This document shows, one piece after another, positions 7,167-15,087 of a stretch of DNA of 38,771 nucleotides (positions are counted from its first letter, which is position 1; every line of letters starts with the position of its first letter). A program made the translations under genes and the position numbers. The stretch comes from an uncultured Collinsella sp. (lineage in GTDB: Bacteria; Actinomycetota; Coriobacteriia; Coriobacteriales; Coriobacteriaceae), in assembly GCA_900545615.1 (NCBI GenBank), contig UQZM01000014.1, forward strand, positions 1 to 38,771, in the 5' to 3' direction. The notes beneath the pieces are model-generated. The model did no database searches. It was given only the letters and a program-made list of their open reading frames with translations, and was not told where the DNA came from.

Positions 7167-8201
7167 CTACCAGATTCCCAGCACGTGCTGCATTCCCAAA
7201 CTCATGCACGCAATGCCAATCCAGCAGCAAAAGCCCAGCGCGATGGGCTTGCCGCCCTTTTTGACCAGCTCAACGATATCGGTATTAAAACCAATAGCCG
7301 CCATGGCCATCACAATAAAGAATTTCGACAGCTCCTTGATGGGCGCCGTGATGGACACGGGAAGCTGAAACACCGTGGTGATCACACTCGCCAGCACAAA
7401 GAACAGCACAAACATGGGAAACGCGCGTTTAAGCGAGAACGTGCTCCTAGCGTCGCCGCCGGCCTTGCGCGCCAGATGCATCTGCCAGCAAGCAAGCGCC
7501 AGCGTGATGGGAATGATGGCCAGCGTCCTGGTGAGCTTGACCACCGTGGCGCTCTCGAGCACATTGGCGCCGGGATGCATGCTGTCCCAGGCGCTCGCCG
7601 CAGCCGTTACGGACGAGGTATCGTTGATGGCGGTGCCGGCAAACAGGCCAAAGCCCTCGTTGGTCAGCCCGAGCATGCCGCCGAGCGTCGGAAACACGAG
7701 CGCCGCGATAACGTTAAACAGGAAGATGACCGAAATAGCCTGGGCAATCTCGCGATCGTCGGCATCGATGACGGGTGCGGTCGCGGCGATGGCAGAACCG
7801 CCGCAAATCGACGAACCCACACCCACAAGCGTCGCGATCTTACCCGGCACGTTCATGACGCGGCAGAGCACAAAGGCGATGACAAGCGAGGTCGAGATCG
7901 TCGCCACGATAATCGGCAGCGACTGGGCGCCCTTGGACAGGATCTGGGAGAGGTTCATGCCAAAGCCAAGCAGGATAACCGCGTACTGCAAGACTTTTTT
8001 GGACGTATAGGTAACGCCGGCGGTGAGCTGTTCGCGACGATTCTTGGGAAAGACGAGCGCCAGGACCATGCCAAAAAGGATGGCAAATACCGGACCGCCG
8101 ACCACCTCAATCTGTTTGCCGAGCAACGTCGCGGGGATAGCGATGATCAGGCAGAACAAAACGCCTTTCCAGCGCTCGCGTACGATATTTGCCAGTTGCA
8201 T
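7167..8201 (-). CDS. YeiH/UPF0324-family anion exporter
   Basis: The 344-residue product is an integral membrane protein with about nine or ten helices. It carries the family's conserved segments GVGSSICGGSAIAATAPVIDADD (about 128-150) and GTAINDTSSVTAAA (about 190-203), and a QYAVILLGFGMNLSQI segment. The family is annotated as putative sulfate/sulfite exporter, and YeiH of Escherichia coli is its best-known name; transport of another small anion is possible. The ATG at 8201 follows GAAGGAATC at good distance. It is divergent from a GntR/FCD regulator and followed by the degenerate Fis-type regulator, so either could control it. No sulfur-assimilation gene is nearby to settle the substrate. 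Confidence 0.88.
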   Translation of the reverse strand: MQLANIVRERWKGVLFCLIIAIPATLLGKQIEVVGGPVFAILFGMVLALVFPKNRREQLTAGVTYTSKKVLQYAVILLGFGMNLSQILSKGAQSLPIIVATISTSLVIAFVLCRVMNVPGKIATLVGVGSSICGGSAIAATAPVIDADDREIAQAISVIFLFNVIAALVFPTLGGMLGLTNEGFGLFAGTAINDTSSVTAAASAWDSMHPGANVLESATVVKLTRTLAIIPITLALACWQMHLARKAGGDARSTFSLKRAFPMFVLFFVLASVITTVFQLPVSITAPIKELSKFFIVMAMAAIGFNTDIVELVKKGGKPIALGFCCWIGIACMSLGMQHVLGIW

Positions 8202-8394
8202 ATGGGATTCCTTCTTTCTATTTCACGTTTGCGACGGCTTATGATACGGCAACATTGAGCGCAGCCTTGCGCAAACACAGACTAAGATGCCGCATTAGTT
8301 CTCAGGCAACAGCCGAATTACCCACCGCGGAGAGCTGATTCGCGGCATAATTAACAACTGACATATGAGTTTGATAGAACAGTTGCGAGGCGCT

Positions 8395-9096
8395 ATGGAA
8401 GAATCGATGCACGTCGGCGAGCAGGAAACGAGTCTACAGGACCAGTCCTACCACACCATTCGACGCAAAATCGTCTACCTGGACTACAAGCCGGGCGAAA
8501 AGCTGGGCGTCAAGCAACTTTGCGACGACCTGGATATGGGGCGCACCCCTGTGCGCGAGGCACTGGTGCGTCTGGCGCAAGAGGGCCTGGTGCGCACCGT
8601 GCCCCAGAGCGGTACCTACGTCTCACCCATCAACCTCACCCTTGCCGAGAGTGCCTGTTACATCCGCGAGCATCTGGAAAAGCAGGTGATCGTGGAATGC
8701 TGTGCGCGCGCCACGTCGGCCGGCATCGAGCAGCTCGACCGTGCCATCGCGCTGCAGGAAAAGGCCATGGCCGAAGAGGATCGCATCGGCTTCTTTTTGA
8801 GCGACAACCTCATGCATCACATGATTTTTAGCATCGCATGTCGCAGCACCGTGTGGTCGTGGCTCGAAGAGACCAATGCCGACCTGGAGCGCTTCCGCTG
8901 GCTGCGCGCCGCCACGCAGGTTCTCGACAATCAGGACATCGTGAACGAGCACAAGCAGATTCGCCGCGCTATCGCCGGTCGCGACCCCATCGAAGCGAGC
9001 TTTTTGGTCAGCAAGCACCTGCACATGATGTTCCGCAACCAAACCGAGGTTCTGGACCAGTTCCCCGAGTACTTCGAGACCAGCAAGCTCCGCTAA
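8395..9096 (+). CDS. GntR-family (FCD) transcriptional regulator
   Basis: The roughly 233-residue product has an N-terminal winged helix (YHTIRRKIVYLDYKPGEKLGVKQLCDDLDMGRTPVREALVRLAQEG) and a helical FCD ligand domain. Likely metal-binding residues are in DNLMHHMIF, NEHKQI and SKHLHMM. FCD members are dimeric sensors of small carboxylates or sugar acids. I chose the ATG at 8395, with GAGG four bases upstream. An ATG at 8365 is in frame, but it lacks a ribosome site, and the ten codons between them include codons atypical here (ATA, CGA). The promoter may use CATAAT at 8345. The divergent YeiH-type exporter gene is the natural target, since the two genes share a 193-base control region. Confidence 0.87.
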   Translation: MEESMHVGEQETSLQDQSYHTIRRKIVYLDYKPGEKLGVKQLCDDLDMGRTPVREALVRLAQEGLVRTVPQSGTYVSPINLTLAESACYIREHLEKQVIVECCARATSAGIEQLDRAIALQEKAMAEEDRIGFFLSDNLMHHMIFSIACRSTVWSWLEETNADLERFRWLRAATQVLDNQDIVNEHKQIRRAIAGRDPIEASFLVSKHLHMMFRNQTEVLDQFPEYFETSKLR

Positions 9097-9130
9097 CCTG
9101 CCAAAAAGGGACAGGTTCATTTTGGCAGGT
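9096..9130. repeat. 35-base GGGACAGG palindrome, copy 1
   Basis: Perfect 11-base arms (ACCTGCCAAAA and complement) flank the 13-base core AGGGACAGGTTCA. The element begins on the last base of the GntR-family stop codon. Three further 35-base copies with the same design occur at 11221, 11286 and 14493. Confidence 0.75.
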
Positions 9131-9147
9131 TTTATCTGGTCAAATGC

Positions 9148-9187
9148 AAAAAAGGCCCGGCTCCGTCTTGATGCGGAGCCGGGCCTT
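9148..9187 (-). terminator. Terminator of glmS
   Basis: AAGGCCCGGCTCCG (9152-9165) pairs perfectly with 9174-9187 over an 8-base loop and is followed on the minus strand by a run of six T. It lies 24 bases beyond the glmS stop. Confidence 0.88.
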
Positions 9188-9210
9188 AGTCGCTAGAACG
9201 GCGGAACCAA

Positions 9211-11058
9211 CTACTCGACCGTGACGCTTTTCGCCAGGTTGCGGGGCTGGTCGACGTCGCAGCCGCGCAGGATGGCGACCTCGCGGGCGAGCAGCTGCAG
9301 CGGGACACTCGCCGTGATGGGGCTGAACACGTCGCGGACTGCCGGCACGCGGATGATGCAGTCGGCAATCTTGTTGATCTCCTCGTCGCCCTCGGTGGCA
9401 ACGACGATGACCTTGGCACCGCGCGCCTTGCACTCCATAAGGTTCGACACGGTCTTGTCGTAGGTGGCACTCTTGGTGGCCACAGCGATGACAGGGAAGC
9501 CCAGGTCGATCAGGGCAATGGGGCCGTGCTTCATCTCACCGGCGGCATATGCCTCGGCGTGCAGGTAGCTGACCTCTTTGAGCTTGAGCGCGCCCTCGTA
9601 GGAAATAGCGGCACCCATGCCGCGACCCACAAACAGTGCGGACTGCGCGTCCTTGCACAGCAGGGCGGCCTCATGAACGGCCTCGGTTTGGGTATCCAAA
9701 ATCCACTGGATCTGCTCGGCCGTATCGGAAAGCTCGCGGAACAGCATGCGCGCCTGCTTGGTGGTCAAGCGGTACTTGACCTGCGCCAGCAGCAGGGCCA
9801 GCAGCGTCAGGCTCACAACCTGGCCGATGAAGCTCTTGGTCGAGGCGACCGCGATCTCCTTGTTGGCCTTGGTGTAGATGACGCCGTCGCTCTCACGCGC
9901 CACGGGGCTGCCCACCACGTTGGTGATGCCGAAGACCTTGGCACCCTTGATGCGCGCATCGCGGATGGCGGCGAGAGTGTCGGCCGTCTCGCCCGACTGG
10001 GACACGGCCACGACGAGCGTCGTCGGCGTGATGATGGGGTTGCGATAGCGGAACTCGCTGGCCGCCTCCACCTCGGTGGGGATGCGAGCCCAGCCCTCAA
10101 TGAGATTCTTGGCAATGAGGCCAGCGTGATAGCTGGTGCCGCAAGCGATCACGTAGACGCGGTCGATGTCGTTGAGTTCCTCGAGCGAAAGGCCCAGCTC
10201 GTCGATGTCGAGCTCGCCGGCCGGTGTCATACGACCAACCAGCGTGTCGCGCACGACGCGCGGCTGCTCGTGAATCTCCTTGAGCATAAAGTCGGGATAA
10301 CCGCCCTTTTCGGCCATGTCCAGGTCCCAGTCGATGTGGGTGACCTTGGGCTCGATAACGTTGCCGGCCTCGTCGGTGTACTCGACGCCTGCGGGCGCGA
10401 GCTTGGCAAACTGACCGTCCTCGAGCACCACGACATCGCGGGTGGCGTCGATGAGCGCGATGACATCGGAGGCGACATAGGCGCCGGTCTCGCCCACGCC
10501 GACCACGATCGGGGAATCCTTGCGGGCCACGGCGATCACGCCGGGCTCGTCAGCGCACACGGCGGCCAGGCCATAGGCACCGACCACGTGGGTGCAAGCC
10601 TCGCGCACGGAGGCCATCAGGTCGTGCGTCTCGGCATAAGCCTCTTCGATCAGATGCGCGAAGACCTCGGTATCGGTCTCGCTCTTAAAGTGGTGGCCGC
10701 GGCCCTCCAGCTCTTCGCGCAGCTCGGCGAAGTTCTCGATGATGCCGTTGTGGACGATGGCGATACGACCGTCACAGCTGGTGTGGGGGTGAGCGTTAAC
10801 GACGGAGGGCTTGCCGTGGGTGGCCCAACGGGTGTGGCCGATACCGCAGGTAGCGTCGCTGTCAATGTTGGAAAGCTCGCTCTCCAGGCCCGCGACCTTG
10901 CCCACGCGGCGGATGACATCGAGGTGCGCCGCGGCGCCCTCGCCCACCTCGAGCGCGACGCCCGAGGAGTCATAGCCGCGATACTCCATACGCTTGAGGC
11001 CCGTGACCAGGATGTTCTTTGCAATATCAGAGCCGGTGTAGCCGACAATTCCGCACAT
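9211..11058 (-). CDS. glmS: Glutamine-fructose-6-phosphate aminotransferase (isomerising)
   Basis: The 615-residue product makes glucosamine-6-phosphate from fructose-6-phosphate and glutamine, the first step towards UDP-GlcNAc for peptidoglycan. Cys2 of MCGIVGY is the glutaminase nucleophile of the class-II amidotransferase domain (about 1-225; note HTRWATHG and HNGIIENF). Two SIS sugar-isomerase domains follow, with ACGTSYHAG, SQSGETADTL and a GRGMGAAISYEGALKLKEVSY segment. The C-terminus PRNLAKSVTVE is the family's typical ending that supplies the active-site lid. The ATG at 11058 follows AAGGGA. It is monocistronic with a strong terminator. Instead of the glmS ribozyme found in many Firmicutes, its upstream region carries TGGTAT/ATACCA palindromes (11160-11192), suggesting control by a GntR/NagR-type regulator. 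Confidence 0.97.
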   Translation of the reverse strand: MCGIVGYTGSDIAKNILVTGLKRMEYRGYDSSGVALEVGEGAAAHLDVIRRVGKVAGLESELSNIDSDATCGIGHTRWATHGKPSVVNAHPHTSCDGRIAIVHNGIIENFAELREELEGRGHHFKSETDTEVFAHLIEEAYAETHDLMASVREACTHVVGAYGLAAVCADEPGVIAVARKDSPIVVGVGETGAYVASDVIALIDATRDVVVLEDGQFAKLAPAGVEYTDEAGNVIEPKVTHIDWDLDMAEKGGYPDFMLKEIHEQPRVVRDTLVGRMTPAGELDIDELGLSLEELNDIDRVYVIACGTSYHAGLIAKNLIEGWARIPTEVEAASEFRYRNPIITPTTLVVAVSQSGETADTLAAIRDARIKGAKVFGITNVVGSPVARESDGVIYTKANKEIAVASTKSFIGQVVSLTLLALLLAQVKYRLTTKQARMLFRELSDTAEQIQWILDTQTEAVHEAALLCKDAQSALFVGRGMGAAISYEGALKLKEVSYLHAEAYAAGEMKHGPIALIDLGFPVIAVATKSATYDKTVSNLMECKARGAKVIVVATEGDEEINKIADCIIRVPAVRDVFSPITASVPLQLLAREVAILRGCDVDQPRNLAKSVTVE

Positions 11059-11159
11059 AGGATAAATCCCTTCGTCCGCTTGACTGCAAAACGTCCACGC
11101 ACAGGGGGCGCTGAGACGCATAACGTTCGAGTATTGTACTCACGCAAACGCAAGCTGAT

Positions 11160-11192
11160 ATACCAGAAGTGGTATCTTAACTTAGATACCAC
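11160..11192. promoter_or_regulatory. Putative NagR/GntR-type operator upstream of glmS
   Basis: Three half-sites alternate: ATACCA (11160-11165), TGGTAT (11170-11175) and ATACCA (11186-11191). They make the palindrome ATACCAGAAGTGGTAT and a 24-base one with 9-base arms (GTGGTATCT) at 11169-11192. TGGTAT/ATACCA half-sites resemble those of HutC/NagR/DasR-type amino-sugar regulators. The site lies just upstream of a minus-strand TACAAT hexamer that could be the glmS -10 box. Confidence 0.6.
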
Positions 11193-11220
11193 CCGATGCA
11201 CACACGTCCAGCCGGTCCAA

Positions 11221-11255
11221 ACCACCACAATGGGGACAGGCACCTTTGTGGTGGT
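11221..11255. repeat. 35-base GGGACAGG palindrome, copy 2
   Basis: Arms ACCACCACAA/TTGTGGTGGT flank a TGGGGACAGGCACCT core. The arms share almost no bases with the other copies, yet length, symmetry and the GGGACAGG core are kept. It lies in the glmS-lacI intergenic region. Confidence 0.7.
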
Positions 11256-11285
11256 CGCGCTGGCAACGGCGTTTACGCAGATAGA

Positions 11286-11320
11286 ACATGCCAAAATAAA
11301 CCTGTCCCTAATTGGCAGGT
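11286..11320. repeat. 35-base GGGACAGG palindrome, copy 3 (inverted)
   Basis: In reverse orientation relative to copy 1: ATGCCAAAA...CCTGTCCCT...TTGGCAGGT. The arms match those of copies 1 and 4, with a few mismatches. It ends one base before the -35 box of the LacI-type regulator gene. Confidence 0.7.
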
Positions 11321-11321
11321 T

Positions 11322-11352
11322 TTGACACCCTAGGGGCGGGCGATGCTACAAT
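11322..11352 (+). promoter_or_regulatory. Promoter of the first LacI-type gene
   Basis: A perfect -35 TTGACA (11322-11327) and a good -10 TACAAT (11347-11352) are separated by 19 bases, slightly long. The start codon lies 36 bases further on. Confidence 0.55.
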
Positions 11353-11387
11353 CTGGCTTGTACTTGAAACGCATCAAAGGGGCCACT

Positions 11388-12500
11388 ATGGCAAAGGTTA
11401 AAATCAGCGACGTCGCGCGCGAGGCCGGGGTTTCGCTGGGCACGGTTTCCAACGCGCTCAACCACCCCGAAAAGCTGCGCCCCGAGACCCTCAAGCTCAT
11501 TAACGAAACCATCAATCGCCTGGGCTACCTACCCAACCAAAGCGCTCGTCAGCTCGCGGGCGGCGCCACCAAGTCCTTTGGCCTAGTGCTCCCCCGTCTC
11601 GATCACGGCTTTTCGCTCCAAATCGCCAGCGGCGCCCATAACGAGGCCCGCAAGCACGGCTACGACTTGCTCATCGCCAACGCCGATAACGACGATATTC
11701 TCGAGGACCATTACCTGCGCTACTTTATGGGCACCCAGATGTCCGGCGTCATGGTTCAGCCCATGGCATCCCCCGACTGGCACCCCGCCATTACCAAGAT
11801 GCCCGTGCCGATTGTCCATCTGGACATCCATTGCTCCGGGCCCGGCTACTACGTAGCGGCCGACAACGAGGCGCAGGGGCGCATTATCGCCGAGCTCGCC
11901 ATCGCCCGCGGCGCACGCCATATCACCGTTGTGGGCAGAGCGGCATTCATGCAGCTCACCCTGCGCGTACTTGGCATTCACAAGGCTCTCGCCCTGCATC
12001 CCGATATCAAAATTGAAGTCATTGACGCCGGAGAGTGGAATACCGCAGCCGACGGCTACAGTATTGGTGCTCAGATTGCCGGGCGCCCTGCCGACGAACG
12101 CCCCGATTTTGTCGTCGGCCTGACCGACGTGCTGGCCTCGGGCGTTATCTCGGCATTGGTCGACAAAGGCATCTCCGTCCCCGAGCAGGTTCGCGTGGCC
12201 GGATGCGACGGCAACCCGCTCGCTTGGAGCGGATCGGTCCCGCTCACTACGGTAGCGCCCCCGGGCTACGAGATTGGCCGCAAGGGTGTCCAACTGCTCA
12301 TGGAGCAAATCGAGAACAAGGTCCCGACAAAGACCAAGCATATCCACGTCAGCTCTGCCGCGCGCACCGTCACCGCGGTCACGGCCATCGAGGACATCAA
12401 CCGCCAAGAACTCGTGCGGCCGTTCCTGCTGGAACGCGCCAGCACCCAGGCAAGCAGCCAGACCGACGCCACGGCCATCAACCTCGGTGCGTATCTATAG
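11388..12500 (+). CDS. LacI-family transcriptional regulator
   Basis: The ATG at 11388 follows AAAGGGG. The 370-residue product has a LacI helix-turn-helix (KISDVAREAGVSLGTVSNALNHPEKL) and hinge helix (NQSARQLAGG), followed by a periplasmic-binding-protein-like sensor domain (about 62-335). About 35 extra residues at the C-terminus (FLLERASTQASSQTDATAINLGAYL) are not typical. It is monocistronic with a strong terminator and no adjacent sugar operon in the same direction, so its regulon cannot be read from position. Neighbours are glmS and a HAD phosphatase. Confidence 0.9.
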   Translation: MAKVKISDVAREAGVSLGTVSNALNHPEKLRPETLKLINETINRLGYLPNQSARQLAGGATKSFGLVLPRLDHGFSLQIASGAHNEARKHGYDLLIANADNDDILEDHYLRYFMGTQMSGVMVQPMASPDWHPAITKMPVPIVHLDIHCSGPGYYVAADNEAQGRIIAELAIARGARHITVVGRAAFMQLTLRVLGIHKALALHPDIKIEVIDAGEWNTAADGYSIGAQIAGRPADERPDFVVGLTDVLASGVISALVDKGISVPEQVRVAGCDGNPLAWSGSVPLTTVAPPGYEIGRKGVQLLMEQIENKVPTKTKHIHVSSAARTVTAVTAIEDINRQELVRPFLLERASTQASSQTDATAINLGAYL

Positions 12501-12526
12501 CACGCCCGTAAGTATGCTAAGTCGCC

Positions 12527-12574
12527 GCTCAAGCAAAAGGGGCCCGACCATTGCCGGGCCCCTTTTGCTTGAGC
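12527..12574. terminator. Bidirectional terminator between the LacI-type and HAD genes
   Basis: A perfect 20-base stem (12527-12546 with 12555-12574) encloses an 8-base loop and contains AAAAGGGGCC/GGCCCCTTTT, so T-rich arms appear in both readings. It separates two convergent genes. Confidence 0.85.
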
Positions 12575-12613
12575 GCAAACGTGAGCAATCGCTCGTTTCA
12601 ACGCCGCAATTTT

Positions 12614-13264
12614 CTAGCGCACAGCCTTGATTGCCGCCGCCAGGTCGAACAACGTATCGAGCACGGCCTCGCAGCCATCCACCACGTCCTGCGGCAGCGG
12701 CACGATATCGGGGACGGCGAAGACATGGCAGCCGGCCGTGATGCCCGAGACGCAGCCGTTGCGCGAATCCTCGACCACGGCACATTCCTCGGGAGCAAAG
12801 CCCGCGCGCTCGCAGGCGAGCAGATACATCTCGGGGTCGGGCTTGCCGTGCACGACGTCCTCGCCACACGTTACCGTTTCAAACTTGTCAAAAAGACCGA
12901 CCATCTTAAGGTTGCGCTCGGCCGTAACGAGGCGCGACGACGTCGCTAGACCCACGTGATAGCCCGCAGCCAGCAGCTCGTCTAGGCACTCGGCGGCACC
13001 GGCCTTAAGTTCCAGTTCGGTCTTGACCATCTCGTCGCGAATCTCCTTGTGGCGACGATAGATCGCCTCGGTGGTTTCATGGCTGCCGTAATGCTTATCA
13101 AGGATGTCCATAACATCGGGCAGCGTGCGGCCGATAAACTGATGGATCAGCGCTTCATCAATCGCGAGCCCCAGCTCAGCGGCGCCTGCCTTCCAGGCCT
13201 TAATCCCCAAACGCTCGGTATCGACCAGCGTTCCATCCATGTCAAAAATAACAGCCTTGATCAT
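12614..13264 (-). CDS. HAD-superfamily phosphatase/phosphoglucomutase-like hydrolase
   Basis: The ATG at 13264 has GGGGGA five bases upstream. The 216-residue product has the four HAD motifs: DMDGTLVDTE (8-17, nucleophile Asp8 and acid Asp10), a C1-type helical cap (about 20-85), LATSSR (motif II), GKPDPEMY (motif III, Lys) and VVEDSRNG (motif IV). It belongs to the subfamily of beta-phosphoglucomutase and sugar-phosphate phosphatases. Substrate choice depends on the cap and cannot be stated. It is monocistronic and divergent from the larE-like gene. Confidence 0.9.
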   Translation of the reverse strand: MIKAVIFDMDGTLVDTERLGIKAWKAGAAELGLAIDEALIHQFIGRTLPDVMDILDKHYGSHETTEAIYRRHKEIRDEMVKTELELKAGAAECLDELLAAGYHVGLATSSRLVTAERNLKMVGLFDKFETVTCGEDVVHGKPDPEMYLLACERAGFAPEECAVVEDSRNGCVSGITAGCHVFAVPDIVPLPQDVVDGCEAVLDTLFDLAAAIKAVR

Positions 13265-13437
13265 ATCGGTCCCCCATCGACTCTCGCTGTCGTATTGCCG
13301 CAACTCTACCGCATTTGGCAACTTGTATATAACGTATATACCATATTGCACTTTCGTTACACAGATAGAAGTCTTATGGCAAGTAACGCATTAGGATTAT
13401 AGTTTTCGATCGAGTACTCAACGATAAGGATCGTTTC

Positions 13438-14316
13438 ATGATTTTAGACACCACGGCACCCGCAGAGGAGCTTCAAGACAAGCTATCGGCGCTCGAACAG
13501 CTGCTTTTGGCATACGGGCGCGTGGCTATCGGGTTTTCCGGCGGCGTTGACAGCAGCTTTTTGGCCGCCGTATGCGCCCGCATCATGCCTACCAATACCC
13601 TCCTCGTCCATCTCACCACGCCGCTCATCGGCACGCCCGAGCAGGCTTCGTTTGAGCAGTCCGTTGATGGACAAGCCAATGAAGGGGCGCATTTTAAGCT
13701 CCCCGTGCTCAATCTTTCGGTCGATCAGCTGCAGCTCCCCCAAGTAGCCTGCAACGATGCCAATCGCTGCTACCACTGCAAGCACGCCGGCTTTACCGCC
13801 ATCGTCAACCACGCCAAGTCGCTCGGCTTTCCCACCGTCATCGATGGCAGCAATGCAAGCGATCGCGGTGACTACCGCCCCGGCATGCGTGCGGCAGAAG
13901 AGCTCGGCGTACGCTCACCCCTTATGGAGGTCGGCTTTACCAAGGACGAAGAGCGCGAGCTGCTGCGCGCATGGGGCTATCCCGTTTGGAACCTACCGGC
14001 GGGAGCATGTCTTGCCACCCGCGTCCCCACGGGCGAGGAGCTTACGCGCGAGAAAGTCGATTTAATCCGCGCCTGCGAGGATTACCTGCACGATCTTGAT
14101 CTGGCACAGGTACGCGCACGCCTGGTCGGCGGCTGCATGCATATCGAGGCCGCACCCGCAGATGTTGCCAAGATTGCCACCCTCGGCGGTGCCGCCGTCG
14201 ACGACAAGGGCAAGACCCCGCTGCCCGCCATTATCGAGTCCGCGCTGCGCGAGCTGGGCTGCGGCCATATCTCCCCCGAGGTCACCCCCTACATCCACGG
14301 CAACATGAACCTTTAG
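13438..14316 (+). CDS. larE: LarE-type ATP-dependent sulfur transferase
   Basis: The 292-residue product has an N-type ATP pyrophosphatase PP-loop (FSGGVDSS, 33-40), the GSNASDRGDYRPG segment (137-149) and the C-terminal PAGACLATR (188-195) of the LarE family. LarE adenylates and thiolates a nicotinic-acid-derived precursor during nickel-pincer cofactor synthesis for lactate racemase-type enzymes. Three cysteines stand at family-relevant places: Cys111 and Cys114 in NRCYHCK, and Cys191 in ACLATR. LarE from Lactiplantibacillus has only the last and sacrifices it. Homologues with three use a [4Fe-4S] cluster as sulfur carrier, so this copy is probably the cluster type. larA, larB and larC are not in the window. 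It is followed directly by a structured repeat element. Confidence 0.85.
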   Translation: MILDTTAPAEELQDKLSALEQLLLAYGRVAIGFSGGVDSSFLAAVCARIMPTNTLLVHLTTPLIGTPEQASFEQSVDGQANEGAHFKLPVLNLSVDQLQLPQVACNDANRCYHCKHAGFTAIVNHAKSLGFPTVIDGSNASDRGDYRPGMRAAEELGVRSPLMEVGFTKDEERELLRAWGYPVWNLPAGACLATRVPTGEELTREKVDLIRACEDYLHDLDLAQVRARLVGGCMHIEAAPADVAKIATLGGAAVDDKGKTPLPAIIESALRELGCGHISPEVTPYIHGNMNL

Positions 14317-14461
14317 GTTACGCCGTTTTACAAACGGCGTAACTGCTCGGCGCTGCGCGGGCTCCGGGCACGGCAATCTGACGTTCAACTTCACGGGCGC
14401 GACCAAAAGGTCAGCGCCCGCTTGTTTCACGTCACCTTACCGCACCCGGAGCCCGCTCGCT
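14317..14461 (+). repeat. Structured hairpin element A (about 145 bases)
   Basis: It starts right after the larE-like stop. A first hairpin, GTTACGCCGTTT-TAC-AAACGGCGTAAC (14317-14343), is followed by a 110-base domain (14352-14461) of nested stems. The stems are GCGGGCTCCGGG (14357-14368) with 14445-14456, GACGT (14380-14384) with ACGTC, and a tip GGGCGCGACC-AAAA-GGTC(A)GCGCCC (14395-14417). Blocks GCTGCGCGGGC, GGCAATCTG, CACCTTACC and GCCCGCTCGCT recur in the same order and spacing in element B (17676-17817). Confidence 0.7.
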
Positions 14462-14492
14462 CGCATATGCTCAACCTGGACTGCGTTAACTG

Positions 14493-14527
14493 ACCTGTCA
14501 ATAAGGGACAGGTTTATTTTGGCAGGT
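14493..14527. repeat. 35-base GGGACAGG palindrome, copy 4
   Basis: ACCTGTCAATA-AGGGACAGGTTTA-TTTTGGCAGGT is nearly the same as copy 1, and the similarity continues about 17 bases beyond the right arm (TTTATCTGG), so the two copies derive from one event or template. Confidence 0.72.
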
Positions 14528-14549
14528 TTTATCTGGGGAAACGCAAATA

Positions 14550-14584
14550 GGGCCGTGACACCCATACGGCGTCGCGGCCCTTTT
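14550..14584 (+). terminator. Terminator between convergent larE-like and PTS EIIA genes
   Basis: GGGCCG and GAC (14550-14559) pair with GTC and CGGCCC (14571-14580), and TTTT follows on the plus strand. It can end plus-strand transcription from larE; the minus-strand tail is not T-rich. Confidence 0.65.
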
Positions 14585-14623
14585 CCTTGGAGAAGGATCA
14601 ATTGATTGAACGGGATGACCGTT

Positions 14624-15076
14624 CTAGTCTTCGAGTCCGCTATTGATGAGCTCCGCAATCTCAACGGGATCGGTGCTCGCGCGCACCTTGTCACGGAAGC
14701 CGGCGTCCATCAGCATCACGGCAGCCTTGGAGAGCAGACGCAGGTGCGTAGTTCCGGCCTCGCCGGCGGGCACGTACAGCGCGAGCGCAACATCGACGGG
14801 CACCCCATCGAAGCTCGGCCATTCAACGGGCTCGGCCAGTTTAAGCACGGCAACGCCCGGCGTGTGGATCGCGTCGCTTTTGGCATGCGGAACGGCAAAA
14901 CCGGCGACAAGGCCGGTCTCGGCCTCGTTCTCGCGAGCAATGAAGGCGGCCTCTACGGCAGATGCGTCATCGGCAAAGCCGAGCTCGATGGCCTGCTCGG
15001 ACAAATAATGCAGGGCGTCCTCGCGCGAGGCGGCGGTATACCCGATCGTCACTTGGTTGGCAGATACAAATCCCAT
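14624..15076 (-). CDS. PTS EIIA, fructose/mannitol type
   Basis: The 150-residue product is a free-standing EIIA domain of the fructose/nitrogen family. His64 in GFAVPHAKSDAI is the expected phosphorylation site that takes phosphate from HPr and passes it to EIIB. The start has AAGGAAGG upstream. It is the last gene of the sugar operon, 11 bases after the transketolase C-terminal subunit, and should serve the EIIBC protein encoded at the operon's other end. Its stop is followed by a small AACGG/CCGTT hairpin. Confidence 0.92.
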   Translation of the reverse strand: MGFVSANQVTIGYTAASREDALHYLSEQAIELGFADDASAVEAAFIARENEAETGLVAGFAVPHAKSDAIHTPGVAVLKLAEPVEWPSFDGVPVDVALALYVPAGEAGTTHLRLLSKAAVMLMDAGFRDKVRASTDPVEIAELINSGLED

Positions 15077-15087
15077 GGAAACCTTCC

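Noticed and set aside
14352..14461. An integron attC site
   Set aside because: The long imperfect hairpin suggested it, but there are no attC core sites, no cassette array and no integrase, and a second copy lies inside an operon.
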